Shown piece by piece: positions 42,078 through 52,502 of a stretch of 56,098 nucleotides of DNA; position 1 is the stretch's first letter, and the number at the start of each line of letters is the position of its first letter. The stretch is from contig NZ_MKXB01000137.1 in the NCBI RefSeq assembly GCF_001865245.1, forward strand, positions 76,145 to 132,242, given 5' to 3'. The position numbers were made by a program, and so were the translations under genes. The notes below the pieces were generated by a model. That model saw only the letters and a list, made by a program, of their open reading frames with translations. It was not told the origin of the DNA and searched no databases. The stretch is from Streptomyces sp. CC53. GTDB taxonomy: Bacteria > Actinomycetota > Actinomycetes > Streptomycetales > Streptomycetaceae.

Positions 42078-42555
42078 CTGGGCCCCCTCCGAAGGTGGAT
42101 CGCGTTCGCGTACAACGCCCGGCCCGGGCCGGTGCCGCCGCGGTCCCCGCCACGCCGAACAGCGGTGTGGCGCGTGCGCACGGTTCCGTGCCGCTGCGCT
42201 CGGGGCCGTACGGGTCCGTGCCGCTCGTACGGCTGTGCGCGGGCGGTGGGTCGCACGCACGTGGTCAGGATGCGTGGCGCTGGTCGCCGGCCCGTGCGGG
42301 GCAGCCCTGCGGGACGTGGCTGTACCCAGGCATGAACCCCGATGCCGGGGCCCGTCGTCAAGGGGCGTCCCCCTGCGGCACGGAATCCGTTATGCAGCCG
42401 GTACAGGGGGTCGTTTCGGCACACTTCCCCCTTCACGCGGAGTGTCCGGTTGCAGCCGGATCGTTATGCTCAATTTCCGCTCAGATGTGATGACGCTGCG
42501 TGCGGGCCGAGCCTAATGTCCTCTGCAACCCGAGCAGGACGGAAGCGAGAGGCCG
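42078..42555. other. 478-bp divergent regulatory region between gluR and gluA
   Basis: No gene seen. It should hold the gluR and gluA promoters and GluR sites. GC content falls near 42440-42480, where TATGCT (42465-42470) is a plausible gluA -10. No good -35 lies 17 bp before it, as expected for an activator-dependent promoter. Confidence 0.5.
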
Positions 42556-43341
42556 ATGAGCGGAGTGTCAGTGACCAAGGGCGCGGAGGGCACCGCAGCC
42601 ACGGCCGGCGACCTGGTGGTGCTGAGCAATGTCAACAAGCACTTCGGCGCGCTGCACGTGCTGCAGGACATCGACCTGACCATCGCCCGGGGCGAGGTCG
42701 TGGTCGTGATCGGCCCCTCCGGGTCCGGCAAGTCCACCTTGTGCCGCACCATCAACCGGCTGGAGACGATCGACTCGGGAACGATCACGATCGACGGCAA
42801 GCCGCTGCCCGACGAGGGCAGGGAACTCGCGAGGCTCCGGGCCGATGTCGGCATGGTCTTCCAGTCGTTCAACCTGTTCGCCCACAAGACGGTTCTGGAG
42901 AACGTCATGCTGGGCCAGGTGAAGGTCCGCAAGACGGACAAGAAGAAGGCCGAGGAGAAGGGACGGGCCCTGCTGGACCGCGTGGGCGTCGGCACGCAGG
43001 CCGACAAGTACCCCGCGCAGCTCTCCGGCGGCCAGCAGCAGCGCGTCGCCATCGCGCGGGCCCTGGCGATGGACCCGAAGGTGATGCTCTTCGACGAGCC
43101 CACGTCGGCACTCGACCCGGAGATGATCAACGAGGTCCTGGAGGTCATGCAGCAGCTGGCGAGCGAGGGCATGACGATGGTCGTCGTGACCCACGAGATG
43201 GGCTTCGCCCGCTCGGCCGCCAACCGCGTGGTCTTCATGGCCGACGGCCGCATCGTCGAGGAAGCGGCGCCCGACCAGTTCTTCAGCAACCCGCGCAGCG
43301 ACCGCGCGAAGGACTTCCTGTCGAAGATCCTGCACCACTGA
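42556..43341 (+). CDS. gluA: glutamate ABC transporter ATP-binding protein GluA
   Basis: A 261-residue polar amino acid transporter ATPase. Walker [11 protein letters not shown]-loop VFQSFNLF, signature [15 protein letters not shown], Walker [15 protein letters not shown], switch VVVTHEM. First gene of gluABCD, the high-affinity glutamate uptake system known in Corynebacterium and Streptomyces. ATG at 42556 after GCGAGAGG. Confidence 0.95.
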   Translation: MSGVSVTKGAEGTAATAGDLVVLSNVNKHFGALHVLQDIDLTIARGEVVVVIGPSGSGKSTLCRTINRLETIDSGTITIDGKPLPDEGRELARLRADVGMVFQSFNLFAHKTVLENVMLGQVKVRKTDKKKAEEKGRALLDRVGVGTQADKYPAQLSGGQQQRVAIARALAMDPKVMLFDEPTSALDPEMINEVLEVMQQLASEGMTMVVVTHEMGFARSAANRVVFMADGRIVEEAAPDQFFSNPRSDRAKDFLSKILHH

Positions 43342-43467
43342 GAGTCGCCGGCCCGCCCGCCCCCGGGCGGTGCCGCCGCACCGGTCACCCCCATCACGCC
43401 GGTCACCCCCTATCCGAGGCCCCGGATTCCGGACCACGGCCGATCCACGACACAAGGGATGTTCACC

Positions 43468-44286
43468 ATGCAGTTCCGCAAGACCAGTGCGGCCCTCGCC
43501 GCGGTGCTGACCCTCTCTCTCACGGCGACCGCCTGTGGCTCCGGCAGCGGATCCGACGGTGACAAGATCACCATCGGCATCAAGTTCGACCAGCCCGGAT
43601 GGGGCCTGAAGACCCCGGACGGCAAGTACACCGGCTTCGACGTCGACGTCGCCACGTACGTCGCGAAGGAGCTGGGCTACGACGCCGACCAGATCGAGTG
43701 GAAGCAGGCGCCGAGCGCCGAGCGCGAGAACTTGATCAAGAACGGCGACGTGAAGTTCGTCGCCGCCACCTACACGATCAACGAGAAGCGCAAGGCCGTC
43801 GTCGACTTCGCCGGCCCGTACTTCCTGGCCCACCAGGACCTGCTGGTGCGCGCCGACGAGTCCTCGATCACCAAGGCCGAGGACCTCAACACCAAGAAGC
43901 TCTGCTCGGTCACCGGCTCGACCTCGGCGCAGAACGTCAAGGAGAAGCTGGCCCCCAAGGCCGACCTGCTGGAGCAGGGCGGCTACTCCGAGTGCCTCTC
44001 GGGTCTGGAGAAGGGCACGGTCGACGCCCTGACGACGGACGACTCGATCCTGGCCGGCTACGCGGCACAGGACCAGTACAAGGGCAAGTTCAAGCTCACC
44101 GGTCTGAAGCTGAGCGACGAGCCTTACGGCATCGGCCTCAAGAAGGGCGACACCGAGCTCCGCGAGAAGGTCAACGCGGCGCTGGAGAAGATGACGTCGG
44201 ACGGTTCCTGGGACAAGTTCGTCGAGAAGAACCTGGGCCCGGCCGCCTACAAGCCCGAGCCCGCTCCCGCGATCACCGAGAAGTGA
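43468..44286 (+). CDS. gluB: glutamate-binding lipoprotein GluB
   Basis: A 272-residue periplasmic-type binding protein (SBP family 3) anchored by a lipid. Lipobox LTATAC with Cys23. Family features: GFDVDVATYVAKELGY, ENLIKNGDVKFVAATYTINEKR, and two cysteines in KLCSV and SECLSG that could form a disulphide. ATG at 43468 is preferred, with AAGGGATG upstream; the ATG at 43459 is too close to AGGG. The 126-bp gap after gluA holds an 18-bp-period direct repeat of CCGGTCACCCCC (43381 and 43399). Confidence 0.95.
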   Translation: MQFRKTSAALAAVLTLSLTATACGSGSGSDGDKITIGIKFDQPGWGLKTPDGKYTGFDVDVATYVAKELGYDADQIEWKQAPSAERENLIKNGDVKFVAATYTINEKRKAVVDFAGPYFLAHQDLLVRADESSITKAEDLNTKKLCSVTGSTSAQNVKEKLAPKADLLEQGGYSECLSGLEKGTVDALTTDDSILAGYAAQDQYKGKFKLTGLKLSDEPYGIGLKKGDTELREKVNAALEKMTSDGSWDKFVEKNLGPAAYKPEPAPAITEK

Positions 44287-44344
44287 GCTGAAGGCCGCGG
44301 CTGACGCAGCGGCCAACGGACAGAACCAGCAGCCAGGGTGAGGC

Positions 44345-44372
44345 GCCGTCGGCTCCGGCCGGAGCCGACGGC
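44345..44372 (+). terminator. intra-operon hairpin between gluB and gluC
   Basis: Perfect 14-bp inverted repeat with no extra loop bases, 59 nt after the gluB stop, and a smaller hairpin just before it (44293-44314). It probably reduces read-through or protects the gluB mRNA so that the binding protein is made in excess of the permeases. Confidence 0.6.
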
Positions 44373-44410
44373 GTACCCCACGATCCGACCAGGGGAGAGC
44401 GCGGGTCAAC

Positions 44411-45085
44411 GTGTTCGACTTCCTAGACAATCCGCAGTACGACCTGCTCGGCGCCTTCTGGGTGACGGTCCAGCTGACCTTCTACTCGGCGGTGGGGTCG
44501 CTGATCTGGGGCACGCTGCTGGCAGGCATGCGGGTGAGCCCGGTTCCGGTGATGCGGGCCTTCGGCACCGCGTACGTGAACCTGGTGCGCAACACCCCGC
44601 TGACGATCATCATCGTGGCCTGCTCCCTGGGCCTCCACCAGACGCTCAAGTTCACGCTGGCCGGCGACGACTTCAAGACGATCGGCTTCCGCATGGCCGT
44701 CCTGGGCCTCGTCGCCTACACCGGGACGTTCGTCTGCGAGGCGCTGCGCTCCGGTATCAACACGGTGCCGGTGGGACAGGCGGAGGCCGCTCGCGCGCTG
44801 GGGCTGAGCTTCACGCAGGTCCTCCGAATGATCGTGCTGCCGCAGGCGTTCCGCTCGGTGGTGGCCCCGCTGGCCAACGTGCTGATCGCCCTGACGAAGA
44901 ACACCACCGTCGCGGCCGCCATCGGTGTGGCCGAGGCCGCGAACCTGATGAAGACCATGATGGAGAACGAAACCGACGCGCTGTTCGCCGTCTTCGGCGT
45001 CTTCGCCCTCGGATTCGTCGTTCTCACCCTCCCCACCGGCCTGATTCTCGGCGGGGTGGCCAAGCGTGTGGCGGTGAAGCGATGA
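44411..45085 (+). CDS. gluC: glutamate ABC transporter permease GluC
   Basis: A 224-residue permease with several hydrophobic segments and the EAA-loop signature (GQAEAARALGLSFTQVLRMIVLPQAF) of the HisMQ family. GTG at 44411 begins MFDFLDNPQYD. A GGGGAG lies 13-18 nt upstream, farther than usual. Its stop overlaps the gluD start as ATGA, indicating translational coupling. Confidence 0.94.
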   Translation: MFDFLDNPQYDLLGAFWVTVQLTFYSAVGSLIWGTLLAGMRVSPVPVMRAFGTAYVNLVRNTPLTIIIVACSLGLHQTLKFTLAGDDFKTIGFRMAVLGLVAYTGTFVCEALRSGINTVPVGQAEAARALGLSFTQVLRMIVLPQAFRSVVAPLANVLIALTKNTTVAAAIGVAEAANLMKTMMENETDALFAVFGVFALGFVVLTLPTGLILGGVAKRVAVKR

Positions 45086-46005
45086 GTTCGGTCCTGTACG
45101 ACACGCCAGGCCCCAAGGCCAAGCGGCGGAACGGCCTCTACACGGCGCTCTTCGTCGCCGTCCTGGCGCTGGGGACCTGGTGGGTGCTCTCCGTCATGGC
45201 GGACGAGGGCGAGCTCACCGCGGCGAAGTGGAGTCCGTTCGTCACGGACTCCCGGGTGTGGACCACCTACCTGCTGCCGGGACTCGGCGAGACGCTCAGG
45301 GCGGCGGCTCTCGCCCTGGTGATCGCCCTGCCACTCGGTGCGCTGCTGGGCATCGCCCGGCTCTCCGACCACGCCTGGGTGCGGGTACCCGTCGGCACGG
45401 TGGTGGAGTTCTTCCGGGCCATCCCGGTCCTGCTGATGATGATCTTCGCGAGTGCGCTGTACCGGGAGTTCACCACCATCGGCTCGGACCTGCGCCCGCT
45501 GTACGCGGTCGTCACCGGCCTGGTGCTGTACAACGCCTCCGTCATCGCGGAGATCGTCCGCGCTGGCATCCTCGCCCTACCTCATGGCCAGACCGACGCC
45601 GCCAAGGCGATCGGCATGCGCAAGGGCCAGACCATGCTCTACGTGCTGCTGCCGCAGGCGGTCACGGCCATGCTCCCGGCGCTGGTGAGCCAGCTCGTCG
45701 TCATCGTCAAGGACACGGCGCTCGGCGGTGCGGTCCTGGGCCTGGCGGAGCTGATGTCCCAGGTGCGCACGCTCAGCGCGAACTACAGCAACATCATCGC
45801 CACGCTGATCGTGGTCGCCGTCATCTTCATCGTCGTGAACACGGCGCTCACCCAGTTCGCGAGCTGGCTGGAGGGCGCGCTCCGGCGCGGGAAGAGGACC
45901 ACCGGCGCGACCGTCGACATCACGGAGATCGACACCGACATGGGCGGCGGCGTCGCCGCCGAGGTGGCCGACGACGAGCTCGGGGGCCGCGGCGGGCGCA
46001 CCTGA
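45082..46005 (+). CDS. gluD: glutamate ABC transporter permease GluD
   Basis: A 307-residue permease partner of GluC. Hydrophobic segments from about 22 to 265 and the EAA loop HGQTDAAKAIGMRKGQTMLY followed by VLLPQAVTAMLPAL. The last 40 residues are hydrophilic and acidic, facing the cytoplasm. ATG at 45082 overlaps the gluC stop. A very strong terminator ends the operon. Confidence 0.94.
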   Translation: MSSVLYDTPGPKAKRRNGLYTALFVAVLALGTWWVLSVMADEGELTAAKWSPFVTDSRVWTTYLLPGLGETLRAAALALVIALPLGALLGIARLSDHAWVRVPVGTVVEFFRAIPVLLMMIFASALYREFTTIGSDLRPLYAVVTGLVLYNASVIAEIVRAGILALPHGQTDAAKAIGMRKGQTMLYVLLPQAVTAMLPALVSQLVVIVKDTALGGAVLGLAELMSQVRTLSANYSNIIATLIVVAVIFIVVNTALTQFASWLEGALRRGKRTTGATVDITEIDTDMGGGVAAEVADDELGGRGGRT

Positions 46006-46025
46006 GGCGCACCCGGCGCAGGACC

Positions 46026-46077
46026 CGTACGCACGGAGGAGCGGCAGCCGGACGGCTGCCGCTCCTCCGTGCGTACG
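46026..46077 (+). terminator. terminator of gluABCD
   Basis: Perfect 24-bp stem (46026-46049 with 46054-46077) closed by a 4-nt loop, 21 nt after the gluD stop. Confidence 0.93.
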
Positions 46078-46131
46078 CGCGCCGCTGCCCTGTCACTTGA
46101 CGCAAGCACAGGCAGTGGGTTGCATACGTTC

Positions 46132-46141
46132 TGTGATCACA
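46132..46141. promoter_or_regulatory. palindrome TGTGATCACA upstream of the monooxygenase gene
   Basis: Perfect 10-bp palindrome 56 bp before the GTG at 46198, in an AT-richer stretch with TTGACG at 46097-46102 nearby. Possible operator; regulator unknown. Confidence 0.35.
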
Positions 46142-46197
46142 TATCGGACCACAGCCGTCCTTCGCCGTCCGCTCCGACCGGCTCCGGGAGTCACGCC

Positions 46198-48180
46198 GTG
46201 GACCCGGTGATCATCGTCGGCGCCGGCCCGGTCGGGCTCGCGCTCGCCCTGGCGCTCGGCGCCCGGGAGGTCCCGTCGGTCGTCCTCGACGAGGGCGACG
46301 GACGGGACGAGCACCGCCCGGCCCGAACGGCGGTACTGCGCCCCGACACGGTGGCGTTCGTGGAGGGACTCGGCTGCGCGTCGGCCGTGCGGGACGCAGG
46401 GGCCCGCTGGTCGGGCTGGCGGTCGCTGCGGCGCAGGCAACCGGTGCGCCGGGAGCCGTTCGCGGCAGCGGGCGCGCCGGCCTCCCATGACGGCGTGCCG
46501 GCCGGTGGCTACCGGACCGCCGGGGAACCGGCCGTACCGGGCGCCGGCCACCCGGAGTCTCCGCTGCACATCGCGCAGCACCTGCTCACCGGGGCCCTGC
46601 GCCAGGCGATCGCGTCCCTTCCCGCCGGTGCGTTCGTGCGGGTCGTCACCGGCAGCCGGCTCGATGCCCTCGAACAGGACGCCCACGGAGTCACCGCGCA
46701 CGTGCGCGGCGCCCGGACCGGCCGGTGGCGCGGTGCGTATCTGGTGGGGTGCGACGGCGCCCGGTCGACAGTGCGGAAACTGCTAGAGGTCCGCTTCCCG
46801 GGGCGCACGGCGGTGGAACGCCACGCCGTGGCGGTGCTCCGCACCGAACTCCCCTGGCCCGGCGAGAGCGTGCTGCACCGACAGCCCCCGTGGCGCGGTG
46901 TCGGCGAGGAGGTGACGGCCCGCCCGTTGCCGGACGACGTCTGGCGGTTGGACTGGCTGCTGCCACCGCACGGGGAGCTCGTCACCCCGGACGCCCTGGT
47001 GTGGCGGATCAGGGAGACCCTGTCCGGCTGGTGCGGGGGCCCGGCACCCGCGTACGACCTGCTCGACACGGGTGTCCACACCGTGCACCACCGGCTCGCC
47101 CGCCGCTGGCGCGTCGAGCGCGTGTTCCTCGCCGGGGACGCCGCGCACCTGGTGGGCGCCGTGGGGGCGCAGGGGCTCGACGAGGGGCTGCGGGACGTGC
47201 GGAACCTGGCGTGGAAACTGGTGCAGGTCTGGCACGGAGGCCCGTCGGACGTGCTCCTGGACAGCTACCAGGCGGAGCGGCGCACCGCAGTGGCCGCCCG
47301 GCTGCGCGCCGCGGACCAGGCCCTTCCCGTGCTGCGCGGCGGTGGCGGGCTGCGGGGCGCCCTGCGGACGGGGCTGGGGGGCGGCCATGAGGGCCTGCTG
47401 GCCGGCGGGCACCTGGGGCGGGGCCCGCTCGGGGCGCCCCCCGCGTATCCGCTGTCGCCGCTCGCGCCGGCCCCCGACGAGGCGCACGTGGACGTGGGGA
47501 CGCCCCCGGGCGCACTGGTCGCGGACGTGCCGGTCACCTCACCGGACGGTACGGCGGGGCGGCTGCACGACCGGTTGGGCGGGGACCTGCTGGTGGTGCT
47601 GGTCGCGCCCGGTACGGGAGTGTGGGACCGGCGGCACTGGGTCAGGGCCGGTGTGATGCCCCGCCTGGCGGAGGCGGTGCGCACCCTGCCGATGCGCGCC
47701 GAACTGCTGGTCACGGAGGCGTACCCCGGGGCGGCGGCCCACGCGGTGCTGCTGGTGCGGCCTGACGGGCATCTGGCGGCCGCACTGGGCGGCGTGCGGG
47801 CGTCGGCGCTGCATGCCGCGGCTGCGGCGGTGTGCGGCGGCGCGCCGGATGGTGCCCCGCACCCGGGCCGCCCGGACACCGACGCGCCGGGCGCCCCGGA
47901 TGCGTGCGGCGGGAAGCCGGAGGGCGCGGGGCAGCGGGGCACGGGTTCGCGGGGTGCGGGCCGGCAGGGCGCGGCATCGGAGGGCACGGGTCCGCGGGTC
48001 GGGGAGGTGGGAGGCGCCAGCCCTGGGGGCACCGCCGCCCCAAGGGGTACGGGGCCGGTCACCGCGGGCGCCGCGACCACCGGCACGGCGGGCACCGCCT
48101 CGGTGGACACCGCCTCGGTGGATGCCGGCACGGCGGGCCCCGGTCCGGTGGCTGCCGGTTCGGTGGATGCCGCGCGGTGA
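46198..48180 (+). CDS. FAD-dependent aromatic monooxygenase (PheA/TfdB type) with low-complexity tail
   Basis: A 660-residue flavoprotein hydroxylase. The N-terminal FAD site reads VIIVGAGPVGLALALALG (about 4-21). The second FAD motif FLAGDAAHLVGAVGAQGLDE starts near residue 312, and DG-type YLVGCDGARSTVRK lies between. A thioredoxin-like C-terminal domain follows to about residue 550. The last 110 residues are Gly/Ala/Thr/Arg-rich with an in-frame repeat of TASVD, possibly a replication-slippage extension. I chose GTG at 46198 (CGGGAG upstream) rather than 46069, which lies in the terminator. Probably hydroxylates an aromatic or polyketide substrate. Confidence 0.85.
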   Translation: MDPVIIVGAGPVGLALALALGAREVPSVVLDEGDGRDEHRPARTAVLRPDTVAFVEGLGCASAVRDAGARWSGWRSLRRRQPVRREPFAAAGAPASHDGVPAGGYRTAGEPAVPGAGHPESPLHIAQHLLTGALRQAIASLPAGAFVRVVTGSRLDALEQDAHGVTAHVRGARTGRWRGAYLVGCDGARSTVRKLLEVRFPGRTAVERHAVAVLRTELPWPGESVLHRQPPWRGVGEEVTARPLPDDVWRLDWLLPPHGELVTPDALVWRIRETLSGWCGGPAPAYDLLDTGVHTVHHRLARRWRVERVFLAGDAAHLVGAVGAQGLDEGLRDVRNLAWKLVQVWHGGPSDVLLDSYQAERRTAVAARLRAADQALPVLRGGGGLRGALRTGLGGGHEGLLAGGHLGRGPLGAPPAYPLSPLAPAPDEAHVDVGTPPGALVADVPVTSPDGTAGRLHDRLGGDLLVVLVAPGTGVWDRRHWVRAGVMPRLAEAVRTLPMRAELLVTEAYPGAAAHAVLLVRPDGHLAAALGGVRASALHAAAAAVCGGAPDGAPHPGRPDTDAPGAPDACGGKPEGAGQRGTGSRGAGRQGAASEGTGPRVGEVGGASPGGTAAPRGTGPVTAGAATTGTAGTASVDTASVDAGTAGPGPVAAGSVDAAR

Positions 48181-48631
48181 GAACCGGTGGGGCGGTGGGT
48201 GTCGCCCCGAAGGGAGCGGGCACGGTGGGCGCGGTCTCGTAAGCGTCTGCTCGGAGGGACGGATACCGCCGTCACCGGCCCGGTGGGCGGCGCGGCAGCG
48301 CGCCTGGGCCTCGGGTGACAGGGCTACCGGTGCCGTGGCCACCGGCGGTGGAACCACCGGTTTCAGCAGCAACCGCTGCCGTGGCCGTCGCCGCTGGGAA
48401 GCCCAGCGGCGGCCCGGGGGCGGCGGCGACCAGCGGGAGTGCAAGCGCGGCGGCGGTCTGCACCGGCACGACGGCAGCCGACTACACAGGCCTCCACCAG
48501 GCGGTGCTACCGGACTGAGGGGAGGCGACGTTGCCTGGCGGTGGCCGCTGCCGGTGCTGCGCGGTACGGAACGACCCCGTGGTGGGGCTGCGGGCGGGCC
48601 CCCTGGCCGTCACTCCTGGGGGACCGCCCGG
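48181..48631. other. 451-bp gap between convergent monooxygenase and recX
   Basis: Short open frames exist on both strands, but all are Gly/Ala/Pro low complexity without a ribosome binding site. I see no gene and no strong terminator. Confidence 0.5.
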
Positions 48632-49201
48632 TCAGAAGGGATCGGCGTGTAGGTCGTCGACCTCCTCGCCTTCCTCCTCCAGGGCCTGCCTGACCACCCG
48701 CAGGGCCAGCCCCTCGGGGTAGCCCTTGCGGGCGAGCATGCCGGCGAGGCGGCGGAGTCGGCGGTCCCGTTCCAGCCCCCGGGTGGAGCGGAGCTTGCGC
48801 TCCACCAGGGCGCGGGCGGTGGCTTCCTCCTGCTCGGGGTCCAGCTGACCCACGGCTTCGTCGATGAGTGCCGAGTCGACGCCCTTGGTGCGCAGCTCCC
48901 GGGCCAGGGCGCGGCGGGCCAGACCGCGGCCGTGGTGCCGGGACTCGACCCAGGCCCCGGCGAAGGCCGCGTCATCGATGAGGCCGACGTCCTCGAAGCG
49001 GGAGAGGACGTCCTCAGCGACTTCGTCGGAGATGCCTCGCTGGTGCAGGGCGTCCGCGAGCTGCTTGCGGGTGCGGGGCATCCCGGTGAGCAGGCGCAGG
49101 CAGACGGCCCGCGCCCGCTCGGCCGGGTCCTGGGGCGGCGGCTCCTTGCCGGCCCTCGACGGGTCGGAGCCGCCGCCCGGCCATTCGCTGCGCCGGGCCA
49201 C
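48632..49201 (-). CDS. recX: regulatory protein RecX
   Basis: A 189-residue RecA modulator, probably inhibiting RecA filament extension. Three-helix RecX repeats are visible: ARAVCLRLLTGMPRTRKQLA, FEDVGLIDDAAFAGAWV, RKGYPEGLALRVVRQAL. GTG at 49201 lies 3 nt after the recA stop, so recA and recX form one transcript. Length normal. Confidence 0.93.
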   Translation of the reverse strand: MARRSEWPGGGSDPSRAGKEPPPQDPAERARAVCLRLLTGMPRTRKQLADALHQRGISDEVAEDVLSRFEDVGLIDDAAFAGAWVESRHHGRGLARRALARELRTKGVDSALIDEAVGQLDPEQEEATARALVERKLRSTRGLERDRRLRRLAGMLARKGYPEGLALRVVRQALEEEGEEVDDLHADPF

Positions 49202-49204
49202 GGG

Positions 49205-50344
<1,140 letters not shown>

Positions 50345-50708
50345 GGGTTCCACCCGGGTTGCTTGAGTCGATCGCTTCACGTCAAAGACGCTAACCCCTA
50401 CCACTGACAATGCGCCTCGACGTGCCTCCGACCTGTGGATAACTCCGGAGCGTCACGACCCGTCACGGGTGCCGCAGGGCCGCTTCGATGGCCCGGAGCC
50501 CAGGCCATCCACCCCATAAGAATGGATGTTCGATTTTAGTGTCAAGCGAGGCACGCGGGGGCGACGCCCGGCATGCCGCCCGGCTTCGGAGGCCGCGCGG
50601 CGCGCCCCGCACCGACCGCTACCGGGGGCCGGGAGGGCCGGTGCCCCACCGGCAGGACCGCTCGTGGCTTCCCGGTCGCAGCCGGCCTCGTGGGCCGGGC
50701 CGGCGGAG
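50345..50708. other. 364-bp gap: recA promoter region and 3' end of the AI-2E gene
   Basis: No gene seen. It holds the recA promoter and SOS box, about 170-200 bp before the recA start, giving a long 5' leader. No other element is recognised in 50550-50708. Confidence 0.65.
50516..50545 (-). promoter_or_regulatory. recA promoter with embedded SOS box
   Basis: On the minus strand: -35 TTGACA (50540-50545), 18-bp spacer, -10 TCTTAT (50516-50521). The SOS box GAACATCCATTC (50520-50531), extended to TCGAACATCCATTC, sits in the spacer. It matches the Streptomyces recA LexA site I know from the literature. Confidence 0.9.
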
Positions 50709-52502
50709 TCACCCCCCGCCGCCGCGCCCGCGGTCCGGCGTCGGAGCGGGGCCGCCCTCCGCGGCCGTGCCGGTGCCCGCGGCGCCGACCGCACCGGGCC
50801 GGGCTGCGGAGTCCCCGGAGGGGCCGCGGTCCTCCGGGGCAAGAGCGGCGGCGTTCGCCCGCAGGGCGCGCTGGAGGCGGGCCAGCACCATCTCTCCGTT
50901 CCTCCGGTGGCCGTGCACCCGCGGATCCTCCGTCACGTCGTACCGCTTCACGTACGCCCCGAGGAAGGCCTGCAGCGTGGCGACCGCCGGGATGGCGATC
51001 AACGCCCCCACGGCGCCGAGCAGCGCAGTACCGGCGACGACCGAGCCGAAGGCGACGGCGGGGTGGATGTCCACCGTCTTAGCGGTGAGCTTCGGCTGCA
51101 GGACGTAGTTCTCGAACTGCTGGTACACGACGACGAAGCCCAGGACCCACAGGGCGTACCAGGGGTTGACGGTGAACGCGAGCAGCATGGGCAGCGCACC
51201 GGCCATGTACGTGCCGATGGTCGGGATGAACTGGGACACCAGTCCCACCCAGACCGCCAGGGCCGGGGCGTACGGCACGTCGAGGAACTGGAGCAGCACG
51301 TAGTGCGCGACGCCGGAGATCAGCGCCATGAGGCCGCGGGAGTACAGGTAGCCGCCCGTCTTGTCGACGGCGATCTCCCAGGCCCGCAGTACCTCGGCCT
51401 GCCGGTGCGGCGGGAGGACGGAGCAGAGGGCGCGGCGCAGCCGGGGCCCGTCGGCCGCGAAGTAGAACGAGAACAGGAAGATCGTCAGAAGGCGGAAGAG
51501 CCCGCCGAGGACCGTGGCGGAGACGTCCAGGACGCCGCTCGCGCTGTTCTCGACGTAGCTGCGCAGGGTGTCCGAGCGCAGCAGCCCCTTCTGGACCTCG
51601 ACCCTGGACAGCTCCGTGCTGAACGTGTGGTTGATCCAGGCGATGAGGGAGTCGATGTACTTGGGGAACTCCTCGACCATGTCGACGATCTGGGTCGCGA
51701 GCATGGACCCGAGCAGCACGACGAAGCCGACGCTGCTGATGAGCACGACCAGGAAGACCAGGAAGGTGGCCAGCCCCCTGCGCATCCCGCGGGCGGCCAT
51801 CCACCCGACCGCCGGCTCGACGGCCAGGGCCAGGAAGAAGGCGATCAGAATGTTGATCAGCAGCCCGATGAGCTGGTGGAAGGCCCAGCTCCCGAGTTGG
51901 AAGCAGGCGTAGAGCGTCAGCGCGAGGATCATGGCCCGCGGCAGCCACCGCGGCATGCGCGCGGGCACCCCGGCGCCCGCGGCCGCTGTCCCGCCGGTGG
52001 TCCCGGAGGCCGCGGGTAGCGGTGGTGCCGGGGACGACGGGGCGGCCGCGGCCCGTCCTGCCGGGGGCTCCACCGCCGGGCCGGCGCCGGCCCCGCGCGG
52101 CGGTTCCGTGAGGGGCGCCGGGTCGGTCCTGGCCGCCGGAACGGTCGGCCCCGCACCGCCCTCGGTGGCCGGCTCCGCCGTGGACGACGCGGTGCTCCGC
52201 TCACCGGGGTGCCCGGCGCCCGAGGCGCCGGTCTGCTCGGTGCGGGGCCCTTCCGTCGGCTCGGTGCGGGGATCGCTCCCCGGCCCGGGGTCGTCGGGTA
52301 CGTCGGCGGAAGCCGCCGGTCCGGGTCGGCCCTGCCGATCCCGGACCGCCTGCCCGGACGCGGCCGCGGTCGGCACGGGTGCGGGCTGCGGGACGGCCGG
52401 GGTGCCGGACGCCGCACCGCCCACCGGCGCGCCACTGGTCGGCTCGCCGGTCGTTCCGGGGTCTTCGGTGGTCGTCTTCGGGGTCTCGTCAGTCGGGGCC
52501 AC
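50709..52502 (-). CDS. AI-2E family transporter (UPF0118-type membrane protein)
   Basis: A 597-residue membrane protein. A long disordered Pro/Thr/Ala/Gly-rich cytoplasmic N-terminus (about 1-180) precedes a transporter core with about eight hydrophobic segments and the family pattern LISGVAHYVLLQFLDVPYAP and GLVSQFIPTIGTYMAGALPM. The C-terminus is again low complexity. GTG at 52502 is a guess (VAPTDETP); the ribosome binding site is unclear. Family members export varied small molecules or ions, and the AI-2 name should not be taken literally. Confidence 0.85.
   Translation of the reverse strand: MAPTDETPKTTTEDPGTTGEPTSGAPVGGAASGTPAVPQPAPVPTAAASGQAVRDRQGRPGPAASADVPDDPGPGSDPRTEPTEGPRTEQTGASGAGHPGERSTASSTAEPATEGGAGPTVPAARTDPAPLTEPPRGAGAGPAVEPPAGRAAAAPSSPAPPLPAASGTTGGTAAAGAGVPARMPRWLPRAMILALTLYACFQLGSWAFHQLIGLLINILIAFFLALAVEPAVGWMAARGMRRGLATFLVFLVVLISSVGFVVLLGSMLATQIVDMVEEFPKYIDSLIAWINHTFSTELSRVEVQKGLLRSDTLRSYVENSASGVLDVSATVLGGLFRLLTIFLFSFYFAADGPRLRRALCSVLPPHRQAEVLRAWEIAVDKTGGYLYSRGLMALISGVAHYVLLQFLDVPYAPALAVWVGLVSQFIPTIGTYMAGALPMLLAFTVNPWYALWVLGFVVVYQQFENYVLQPKLTAKTVDIHPAVAFGSVVAGTALLGAVGALIAIPAVATLQAFLGAYVKRYDVTEDPRVHGHRRNGEMVLARLQRALRANAAALAPEDRGPSGDSAARPGAVGAAGTGTAAEGGPAPTPDRGRGGGG

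Noticed and set aside
46069..46197. Upstream start for the monooxygenase
   Set aside because: It lies in the gluABCD terminator stem. The FAD domain starts at the GTG at 46198, which has a ribosome binding site.
48315..48518. 67-codon open frame in the monooxygenase-recX gap
   Set aside because: Ala/Gly low complexity, no ribosome binding site, no homology recognised.
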